A DNA stretch of 37,732 nucleotides, taken from a virus. The translations under genes and the position numbers were made by a program. Positions within the stretch are counted from its first letter, which is position 1. Every line of letters starts with the position of its first letter. The notes under the pieces were generated by a model. It had not been told where the DNA came from. It searched no databases and saw only the letters and a list, made by a program, of their open reading frames with translations. Of the stretch, positions 16,155 to 26,507 are shown piece by piece. The DNA is taken from IMG/VR virus record IMGVR_UViG_3300017917_001819, positions 1 through 37,732 of that record. One strand, 5' to 3'.

Positions 16155-16331
16155 TTAGTTGCTTATTTCGTAAAAACTATCCACTGCAGTCAGCACAGCC
16201 AACACCAAAAGCATTATCAACATTATACCCGCTAGTGCTGCATACACTGGCTCATATTCATGGTAGTGTTTGATAATTTTTTGTTTGGTCTTGCTTAACC
16301 AATCATTTTCTTGATCATTATACGGTTGCAT
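16155..16331 (-). CDS. Small single-span membrane protein (58 residues)
   Basis: I translated this frame directly: it starts MQPYNDQENDWLSKTKQK, continues with a helix (IIKHYHEYEPVY), then one hydrophobic span of about 20 residues (AALAGIMLIMLLVLAVLTAV) and a short tail DSFYEISN. The N-terminus is polar with no signal-peptide character, so it is probably anchored N-in. GAGG lies about 8 nt before the ATG (TTGAGGTTAGAAAAATG). It follows the GCAA-loop hairpin that ends the 129-residue gene. Such a protein could act at the inner membrane (lysis, superinfection control), but the sequence alone does not show this. Confidence 0.75.
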   Translation of the reverse strand: MQPYNDQENDWLSKTKQKIIKHYHEYEPVYAALAGIMLIMLLVLAVLTAVDSFYEISN

Positions 16332-16350
16332 TTTTCTAACCTCAATTGAT

Positions 16351-16376
16351 CACTGAGCCCGTTGCCGAGCTCAGTG
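16351..16376 (-). other. GCAA-tetraloop RNA hairpin after the 129-residue gene
   Basis: In minus-strand RNA the halves CACUGAGCUCG and CGGGCUCAGUG form an 11-bp stem with one U-G wobble, closed by a GCAA (GNRA) tetraloop. On the plus strand the wobble becomes a C/A mismatch and the loop is UUGC, so the minus-strand RNA is the favoured fold. There is no T-run after it, so it may stabilise an mRNA 3' end or be a processing site rather than a classical terminator. Confidence 0.8.
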
Positions 16377-16393
16377 TCTCGTTTTCTTGGGTA

Positions 16394-16783
16394 TTAGTTT
16401 TTAGCTACACCGTTAGTGAAAACTGAATAGAATTTCTGAACATTGTCTTGAAATTCTTTTACGTTCTTTTGAATAGTTTCAGGTTTAAAACTTTCCTGAA
16501 CTTTGTCATTGAACTTCTTCACGTTCTCAACTAAGATTTGAGCTTGTTCTGTGTAGTTCTGACCATTAGTCACGAAGTCATTGAATTTCTTTGCTGTATC
16601 AATGATATCTTCTGCTGTGATTACTGGCACTTTGAACTCGGCAACCACTTGGCTACCATCTTTCTTTAAGCTCGCTTCGTATTCAGCGTGTTTGATTGTG
16701 TAGTTAAATTCAGCGATATCTTTCGCTAAACCTAGTAGATCGGCACGTATTTCGTAACCGCTTTTTGATTTAATGTTTGACAT
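16394..16783 (-). CDS. Helical, probably abundant protein of unknown function (129 residues)
   Basis: The N-terminal half contains EIRADLLGLAKDIAEFNYTI. The C-terminal half is amphipathic helix with two related units, VKKFNDKVQESF and VKEFQDNVQKFY, recalling phasin-like or apolipoprotein-like helices. There is no signal peptide or membrane span. Expression signals are the strongest in the window: perfect TATAAATA, a 47-nt CA-rich leader, AAGGAG 8 nt before the ATG, and a stable hairpin 18 nt after the stop. I infer a protein made in large amounts late in infection. Function not recognised. Confidence 0.8.
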   Translation of the reverse strand: MSNIKSKSGYEIRADLLGLAKDIAEFNYTIKHAEYEASLKKDGSQVVAEFKVPVITAEDIIDTAKKFNDFVTNGQNYTEQAQILVENVKKFNDKVQESFKPETIQKNVKEFQDNVQKFYSVFTNGVAKN

Positions 16784-16830
16784 AACTTAAACTCCTTTCT
16801 GTGTGTGTGTGTTTGTGTTTTTGTTGTGTC
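16784..16830 (-). promoter_or_regulatory. CA-rich unstructured leader with strong Shine-Dalgarno
   Basis: The predicted 47-nt leader is almost purely A and C over 30 nt, followed by AGAAAGGAG (Shine-Dalgarno at 16792-16797) and the ATG at 16783. CA-rich leaders resist folding and favour translation. Confidence 0.65.
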
Positions 16831-16835
16831 AACTG

Positions 16836-16843
16836 TATTTATA
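16836..16843 (-). promoter_or_regulatory. Late promoter, perfect TATAAATA, for the 129-residue gene
   Basis: Exact consensus on the minus strand, 52 nt before the ATG at 16783. Confidence 0.88.
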
Positions 16844-16896
16844 ACACGAAAACAGGAATCTGTCAATATGCGTGGTGAAATTGTGTGTTTTTACCA

Positions 16897-19617
16897 CTAA
16901 TTTAGCGTTCTTTTAACTCTAGGTCTAGGCCAAACAGCACCCGAAGAAGGCCTTGGTTTATAGTTTATTTTAGGATATACACTGCCATCTACTTCACGCT
17001 CTTTTTTGTAGTAAAGATACAGATTAGGAGCTCCTTGTAAATCTTTACCATCTGTAGGACCACCTGATGTGGCAGTTAATTGATCGGATTTTGCAATAGC
17101 AGTTATATATTCTTTAGCACGCTCTTGATTCATTTCTGGATAAATTTCTAATGCACAAGCAAGTACACCTGTTACTTGAGGAGAAGCCATACTGGTTCCA
17201 GAATATTTGCCCAAATAATAGGTCACTCCACCAGGAGCTCGAGCGTCATTTACTCCACTAGGCAATGAACTGATAATATATGTTCCTGGAGCCCATATAG
17301 TCACAGCAGGTCCGCAATCACTGTATAAAACTTTTTGATCTGGATTCACACTGTCCACTGATCCCACAGTGATAGCTGGCAGATCGTAAGTGCCACCGGT
17401 GGTATCATCGAGAGCTGTTGGGCTAGTTCCTCTCATATAGTAATAAGGACTGGCCACGCTGCCGGGATATCTATTAGCCATTTCAAATGTATTGTTCCAA
17501 TCAGGACCACCAGGTATTTCGTGTTTCCACCTTCCATTACCTGCTGCACCTACCATGATTATGCCTTCATCATAAGCATCTTCGATATCTACGTCCATCA
17601 TGCTTACTCGAGCAGGTATACGCTGTCCTGCTATAAATCCCCAAGCATTTAGTTGAGCTGTAGTGAAAGAAGTTCCTGACACAGTTTTACGATTATTCAC
17701 ACCCAATTGTAGATCTATTTGATCTGGGGTAGCTTCATAGAACACCCATTCATTCACCATACCTGGACTGCCTAAAGTACCTGTAGAGCTACCATTTCCT
17801 TCCATTCGAATTCTATAAGTTCTATTAGGAGCCGACCCTTCAACGCCATAATAAATTCTCTGTACAGAGTTATCATCAGCACACCACATGATTTTAGGTA
17901 TGTTGGGGTTAGAAGCACTCAAATTAGAATAGTTTGAAGATCCTGAACCAAATGTTACATAATGGTTAGTACCTACATAAATGGTAGAGTAGGTAACTCC
18001 TAAAAATCTAATATTGAAAGGCAAAGTTAATATCCAATAACCGTCGTCATTATTACCCACTGTCGGTGTGGTAGAACTAGTTAAACTGGCTGCACCCAAT
18101 AAACTACTAGCTAGTGTGGTCACTGTAGCAGCATCTATTATGGTTGGATCGTTATCTATTAAGATATCCATATCAAACGCATATACAGGACCGGTAACTT
18201 CAGCATTACTGATTGTAGTACTGTACACTATTGAATAATTACCTAGTTGAGCTAGGGTTGCTGTTTCATCTATTATGTTTGTGGCTGTGCCGCCGTTTGA
18301 TGACACAGTTGGTCCTACAGTGTACGTATTAACCACAGTGTTGTCGCTCTCTCTTCTGATTGTTATTGTGGTAGTAAGAGTAGTTACTCCACTGCTGCCA
18401 CCAGCTGATACATCACTCTGAACTCTTACACCTGCATTCACTGTATCAGTGCTCATTCTAACAGTGTAACTGCTTGCTGGCTGTGTTACAGCAGAAATAC
18501 TAGCATGATAATTAGAATCTCTAGTCCATGAAGAAGGATTTGAAATAAGTGCTCCTTCTCCTTGATCTGCTGTGCCTGTTGTGGTAATTCTATTTCCGTT
18601 ATTTTCAAAATTAACCAATGTGGCCAATCTTGTGGATGCTGTGCATACTCCGCTAAATCCATTGTAAGAGGTAGTTCCGCCTGTTGGAACATATCTAGTG
18701 CCCCTATAAGTCACTGCAGTGATGTCAGTGAGAGACCATTCTCCAGGAAATATACTCATTCCCCAACTGTTATTCACTATAGTGGGATTTTTCCTACCTG
18801 TGGCAGCATTTACAGATTTATTTTTATGAAATTCTCTTATGTAATCAAATACATATTGGAAATAAGGATACGTATTACCAGCATCGTAATAGATATTATA
18901 AATGTTAGCATCTCTAGCCCAACCTTGAGTATTTCCTGCTACAGTACCTGACACATGTGTAGAGTGAGAACCTGTACCATATGAGTAGGTTCCTGCTGCG
19001 GTTCCTCTCACTGCAGGATTATGTTGTTCCCAATTGTACTGAACAGTTCTATTAGAACCACTAGAACCATCTACATTAGAATTATATTCTGGATGACCCC
19101 ATACTATACCATTTTCATCACAAATTACACAATCTACATTTCTACCTGTTTGTGTTAATTTTATTGTACCACTCACTGCAGGAGTACCTGATCCTGTGCC
19201 TTCATATCCTGTACCACCCCATCCAGATCTCTGAGTTCCTTCTGTGCATCTTAATAGAGCAAAATTTTTCATGGCTTGGCTGGTACTGCTGGATTTATCC
19301 CATGCATCGCTAGACTGTTCTGTTGCATACAATCCAGCTTTAATTCCTAATTCATCGGGGTGTAATTCTACTGATTTAACTCTAGAATCTGTTCTTAATT
19401 GTGTGGCTTCCCAATCAGTCAATCTATAAACTGTGGCACGACTTATAGGTTTACGTTCTAAACATTCTATTTCTCTAGTGAGTTCAAGTCCTTCTGGTGT
19501 GCTGTCTAAAGTTTCTAATTCATTGTATAAAGATTCTAAATCTTCATAATTATGAACCATAACACAATATTTTTTAGTATTAACATATGGTGCTGACGTC
19601 GACGCTCTATCAGACAT
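16897..19617 (-). CDS. Subtilisin-family (S8) serine protease with large internal insertion
   Basis: 906 residues. Residues 15-90 resemble an I9 propeptide (VYRLTDWEATQLRTDSRVKS then VELHPDELG). The catalytic triad is present: Asp167 in VDCVICDENG, His218 in GSHSTHVSGT, Ser809 in YSGTSMASPQVTGV; the oxyanion Asn is Asn694 in VGAAGNGR. A segment of about 390 residues (roughly 290-680) is inserted between the NNSWG strand and the AAGNG strand. It seems to hold a beta-sandwich (375-500) and a nidogen-like unit (LPFNIRFLGVTYSTIYVGTN). The C-terminal tail is Pro/Arg-rich (WPRPRVKRTLN). There is no signal peptide. TTGGAGG lies 6 nt before the ATG and the upstream fibre gene ends 1 nt away, so it is co-expressed with fibres and may be virion-associated, processing fibres or attacking host surface proteins. 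Confidence 0.9.
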   Translation of the reverse strand: MSDRASTSAPYVNTKKYCVMVHNYEDLESLYNELETLDSTPEGLELTREIECLERKPISRATVYRLTDWEATQLRTDSRVKSVELHPDELGIKAGLYATEQSSDAWDKSSSTSQAMKNFALLRCTEGTQRSGWGGTGYEGTGSGTPAVSGTIKLTQTGRNVDCVICDENGIVWGHPEYNSNVDGSSGSNRTVQYNWEQHNPAVRGTAAGTYSYGTGSHSTHVSGTVAGNTQGWARDANIYNIYYDAGNTYPYFQYVFDYIREFHKNKSVNAATGRKNPTIVNNSWGMSIFPGEWSLTDITAVTYRGTRYVPTGGTTSYNGFSGVCTASTRLATLVNFENNGNRITTTGTADQGEGALISNPSSWTRDSNYHASISAVTQPASSYTVRMSTDTVNAGVRVQSDVSAGGSSGVTTLTTTITIRRESDNTVVNTYTVGPTVSSNGGTATNIIDETATLAQLGNYSIVYSTTISNAEVTGPVYAFDMDILIDNDPTIIDAATVTTLASSLLGAASLTSSTTPTVGNNDDGYWILTLPFNIRFLGVTYSTIYVGTNHYVTFGSGSSNYSNLSASNPNIPKIMWCADDNSVQRIYYGVEGSAPNRTYRIRMEGNGSSTGTLGSPGMVNEWVFYEATPDQIDLQLGVNNRKTVSGTSFTTAQLNAWGFIAGQRIPARVSMMDVDIEDAYDEGIIMVGAAGNGRWKHEIPGGPDWNNTFEMANRYPGSVASPYYYMRGTSPTALDDTTGGTYDLPAITVGSVDSVNPDQKVLYSDCGPAVTIWAPGTYIISSLPSGVNDARAPGGVTYYLGKYSGTSMASPQVTGVLACALEIYPEMNQERAKEYITAIAKSDQLTATSGGPTDGKDLQGAPNLYLYYKKEREVDGSVYPKINYKPRPSSGAVWPRPRVKRTLN

Positions 19618-19618
19618 C

Positions 19619-20599
19619 TTAAACCTCCAATTGTACTGCGGTCAATGTAACTGTGATTGATGCAGTGGAACCACTCTTGTTAGTCACTGCTAATGATATG
19701 TTTGTGCTAGGGCTAGATTCATTACTGAATCCTATTGCTCCTGGACTGATTAATATTGTTTGTGATCCTGTGGTAATTACTTCTGCTATTACTCCAGAGC
19801 CTGGTGTAGGATCTGCTCCTTCTGCTCTACTAGCATCTGCTGTTCTAGCAGCAGTACTGACATAGACTCTTACCCATGCCGCCGCTGATGTAGCAATTTT
19901 ATATAACGCATAACCTTTGTATCCAGTAATAGTTAAGTCGCCAGTGGCACCGTTGGCCAAACTAGATGTTGTTCCTGCAAGACTAGCTCTGCTGGCCATA
20001 CTTCCACCACCACCGCCTGTGGCTGTGATAGTTAATACATCTCCTGACACTGCTGTGGTGATACCTGTACCACCTGCAATTTTTAAAGTTTCTCCGTTGT
20101 TCAGTGTAGTACCTGTGGAGTCATCTCCCACAAAAGTCATAGTAGCTTGTGGTACACCTGTAATAGTTAATACATCTCCTGACACTGCTGTGGTGATACC
20201 TGTACCACCTGCAATTTTAATAGTTTCTCCTGAATTCAATGTTACTCCTGTAGAATCATCTCCTACCACAGTCAATATATTTGATCCACTAGCCGTACCC
20301 GTAATAGTTAATATGTCACCGCTCATGGAAGTAGTAACAGTACCTGCACCTTTTATTTGTATAGTTTCACCATCAGATATTCTTGTGCCGGTGCTGTCAT
20401 CTCCCACAAATGTTAATCCTTGGGCTGCTGATAAACCTGCAGCTGAAAAATAAGCCAATGATGTCCATGCTGTTGAACCATTACCTATTTTAATTTTGTA
20501 TGTGTCTGTTTCAAAACCAATTTCTCCTTGACTTAATGTAGGATTGGTTGAAGTCCAGTTTGCTGCTGTGTCTCTTCTTACTTGTATTTTATTTGCCAT
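19619..20599 (-). CDS. Short tail-fibre protein with VGDDSTG repeats
   Basis: 326 residues. Residues 1-50 (KIQVRRDTAANWTS then GEIGFETDTYKIKIGNG) are the N-terminal motif typical of phage fibre and tropism-determinant proteins. Three tandem units of about 45 residues follow ([32 protein letters not shown]), two of which share a 56-bp exact DNA repeat. A C-terminal beta domain starts around residue 200. The start follows the stop of the 1409-residue fibre directly, and the protease follows after 1 nt: a three-gene unit. It probably forms a trimeric adsorption fibre or an accessory to the long fibre. Confidence 0.85.
   Translation of the reverse strand: MANKIQVRRDTAANWTSTNPTLSQGEIGFETDTYKIKIGNGSTAWTSLAYFSAAGLSAAQGLTFVGDDSTGTRISDGETIQIKGAGTVTTSMSGDILTITGTASGSNILTVVGDDSTGVTLNSGETIKIAGGTGITTAVSGDVLTITGVPQATMTFVGDDSTGTTLNNGETLKIAGGTGITTAVSGDVLTITATGGGGGSMASRASLAGTTSSLANGATGDLTITGYKGYALYKIATSAAAWVRVYVSTAARTADASRAEGADPTPGSGVIAEVITTGSQTILISPGAIGFSNESSPSTNISLAVTNKSGSTASITVTLTAVQLEV
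20028..20083 (-). repeat. 56-bp exact direct repeat, copy 1
   Basis: Identical to 20163-20218, offset by 135 bp (45 codons), within the short fibre gene. It encodes part of the VGDDSTG-type unit. Confidence 0.9.
20163..20218 (-). repeat. 56-bp exact direct repeat, copy 2
   Basis: Second copy of the repeat at 20028-20083. The in-frame spacing allows gain or loss of one 45-residue unit by recombination. Confidence 0.9.
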
Positions 20600-20600
20600 A

Positions 20601-24830
<4,230 letters not shown>

Positions 24831-24907
24831 ACGAATGGATCCTCTCTATAAAACTATTTCAACGAGCATATGCTCGCAGAGCTCTATTACATTGTGAGCC
24901 AAACAGT
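24831..24907 (-). promoter_or_regulatory. 77-nt leader of the long fibre gene with two hairpins
   Basis: Starting at the predicted 5' end are an imperfect hairpin (ACACTGT and ACAATGT arms, one mismatch) and a 14-nt perfect palindrome CGAGCATATGCTCG (24863-24876). The Shine-Dalgarno GAGAGGAT lies 9 nt before the ATG. Confidence 0.6.
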
Positions 24908-24912
24908 GTAGA

Positions 24913-24920
24913 TATTTATG
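24913..24920 (-). promoter_or_regulatory. Late promoter for the long fibre-short fibre-protease unit
   Basis: CATAAATA on the minus strand, 82 nt before the ATG at 24830, just after the upstream terminator. Confidence 0.8.
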
Positions 24921-24927
24921 CTATAAA

Positions 24928-24954
24928 CGAGAAAAGGGCCTTGCGGCCCTTTTC
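24928..24954 (-). terminator. Terminator after the 476-residue fibre gene
   Basis: GAAAAGGGCC (24931-24940) pairs with GGCCCTTTTC (24945-24954), a 10-bp perfect stem. The minus-strand RNA has a GCAA tetraloop and ends in a short U-run. It lies 25 nt after the stop. Confidence 0.88.
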
Positions 24955-24979
24955 AACTACTTAGGAAGTATTTTACTTA

Positions 24980-26410
24980 TTAGTTCTTAGCTTGAACGAA
25001 ACAATTTATCATTCCAATTCCTTCATCGGATTTGCTTTCTAAAGCTCTACCAATTACGTGGAAAGGATTAATAGATTCGCCAGTTTTAGCAGCTCTAGCA
25101 GTACCTTTTATGCTAGATGATACCAATCTGTCACCTTTGTTAACAACACCAGTAACTCTCACAGGAGTTCTACCAGTCATTGCCACAAAAGGATGTGAAT
25201 CGTTGTTACCAGCACCTGCATTCATCATGTAGGCTGGTTTTGAAGAAATAACTCCAAACACTTGGTCTGAAAGGTCTTCTCCTGTTTCTGTGATCTCTTG
25301 AGCACCACCCAACATAACCACTGCACCTTCAGTCATTGGAGCATCTGCTGCAAATCTTTCCGCGATATCCGCGTACTGAGCTGAAGTTGCTGTAGCGTTG
25401 ATAACTCTACATCTAATGTCCACTAGTGAAAAATCATCATTAGGTAGTGATGTTCCTTCGTTATGAGTAGATCTTGCTGCTGTGAAACAACCACCTGATG
25501 CTGCAGGAAATATTGTGGATGCATCATCTGCGTATGCATCATCCCAAATCCAGTAGATATCTTGATCAGTAGGTGCTGATCCAGTACCTCTATGAATATG
25601 AATTCCTGAGAATCGAGGCATTTGACTTGCTTGCGACACGTTAGAGTTGATAGCAATCAAGTTATCTGCCACTTCGTATGTTTGTGTGTTAAGAATGGTT
25701 TGTGTACCTGACACTGTCAAGTTACCATTAATGGTCACCGCTCCATTAAAATCTGCTGTGGAAGTAGTGGTTAATGTGCTGAATCTACCTGTACCTGCAG
25801 TGGTTGCACCAATGTTCATGTTATTGATGTTACCAGTTGAGGTTGGGTTGATAGTAACTGCTCCAGCTGGTGCAATTGATACTGTGCCTGTGCCAGTTGG
25901 TGATAATGTCACTGTTTGGTTTGAGGTAATGGCTGAAATGTTACCTGCCAAAGTGGAAGTAACACCTGCAGTACCCAAAGTCAGTGTGCTGGCAGGAGCA
26001 ATTGATACTGTGCCTGTGCCAGTTGGTGATAAAGTTACTGCTTTGTTAGATCCTGTCAATGACAAGTTGCCAGACAATGTGGTATTGCCTGTTACATTTA
26101 ATGTGCTACTTAATGCTGCTGCATTTGCAATTGTGGTTGTAGCACCAGTCACAGTCACAACATCAGTGCTGTCAGTCATGATCGCAATAGATCCTGAACC
26201 TGTGTCAGTCACTGTTACAGCAGAGTTACCTGCTTGAATTGAATATTGACTTAGTACTGATAAACTATCGTCTACGTATTTTTTTGTTGCCACATCACCT
26301 GGATTTGTTGGTGTAGTGGTCGATAACCCTGTTATCGTATTTGTTGAAGCGTCAATTACGACATCACCTACTGATAATCCGTTATTGACTCTAAAGTTTC
26401 TTATTGTCAT
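24980..26410 (-). CDS. Tail fibre / adhesin with conserved C-terminal domain (476 residues)
   Basis: The N-terminus MTIRNFRVNNGLSVGDVVID is followed by ATKKYVDD, a common trimer-fibre motif. Residues 80-230 are repeats of the type VTLSPTGTGTVSIAPA, with a 35-bp DNA repeat. The C-terminal 150 residues (QYADIAERFAADAPMTEGAV, FGVISSKPAYMMNAGAG, TGRTPVRVTGVVNKGDRL) form a domain I know from many marine phage fibres, sometimes linked to self-processing appendages; I cannot show cleavage here. It is a single-gene unit with its own promoter, 5'-terminal palindrome, GGGAG 10 nt before the ATG, and terminator, which suggests high expression. Confidence 0.88.
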   Translation of the reverse strand: MTIRNFRVNNGLSVGDVVIDASTNTITGLSTTTPTNPGDVATKKYVDDSLSVLSQYSIQAGNSAVTVTDTGSGSIAIMTDSTDVVTVTGATTTIANAAALSSTLNVTGNTTLSGNLSLTGSNKAVTLSPTGTGTVSIAPASTLTLGTAGVTSTLAGNISAITSNQTVTLSPTGTGTVSIAPAGAVTINPTSTGNINNMNIGATTAGTGRFSTLTTTSTADFNGAVTINGNLTVSGTQTILNTQTYEVADNLIAINSNVSQASQMPRFSGIHIHRGTGSAPTDQDIYWIWDDAYADDASTIFPAASGGCFTAARSTHNEGTSLPNDDFSLVDIRCRVINATATSAQYADIAERFAADAPMTEGAVVMLGGAQEITETGEDLSDQVFGVISSKPAYMMNAGAGNNDSHPFVAMTGRTPVRVTGVVNKGDRLVSSSIKGTARAAKTGESINPFHVIGRALESKSDEGIGMINCFVQAKN

Positions 26411-26443
26411 GGTTCCATATCTCCCGCATGATTGTTATTATTT

Positions 26444-26465
26444 TGCAATAGAACGTTCTATTGCA
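26444..26465. repeat. 22-bp perfect palindrome at the predicted mRNA 5' end
   Basis: The two 11-bp arms TGCAATAGAAC and GTTCTATTGCA are directly adjacent. The predicted transcription start (about 26464) falls at its first base pair, so the mRNA would begin with this hairpin. Confidence 0.85.
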
Positions 26466-26469
26466 TCAG

Positions 26470-26477
26470 TATTTACC
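26470..26477 (-). promoter_or_regulatory. Late promoter for the 476-residue fibre
   Basis: GGTAAATA on the minus strand, 59 nt before the ATG at 26410; predicted leader 54 nt. Confidence 0.75.
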
Positions 26478-26507
26478 TAAATTCGGTATTTTTTATAAGT
26501 TACAGTT

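Noticed and set aside
16872-16897. Hairpin at the end of the protease gene (GTGGT/ACCAC)
   Set aside because: Only 5 bp with a long loop and no T-run; too weak to call a terminator.
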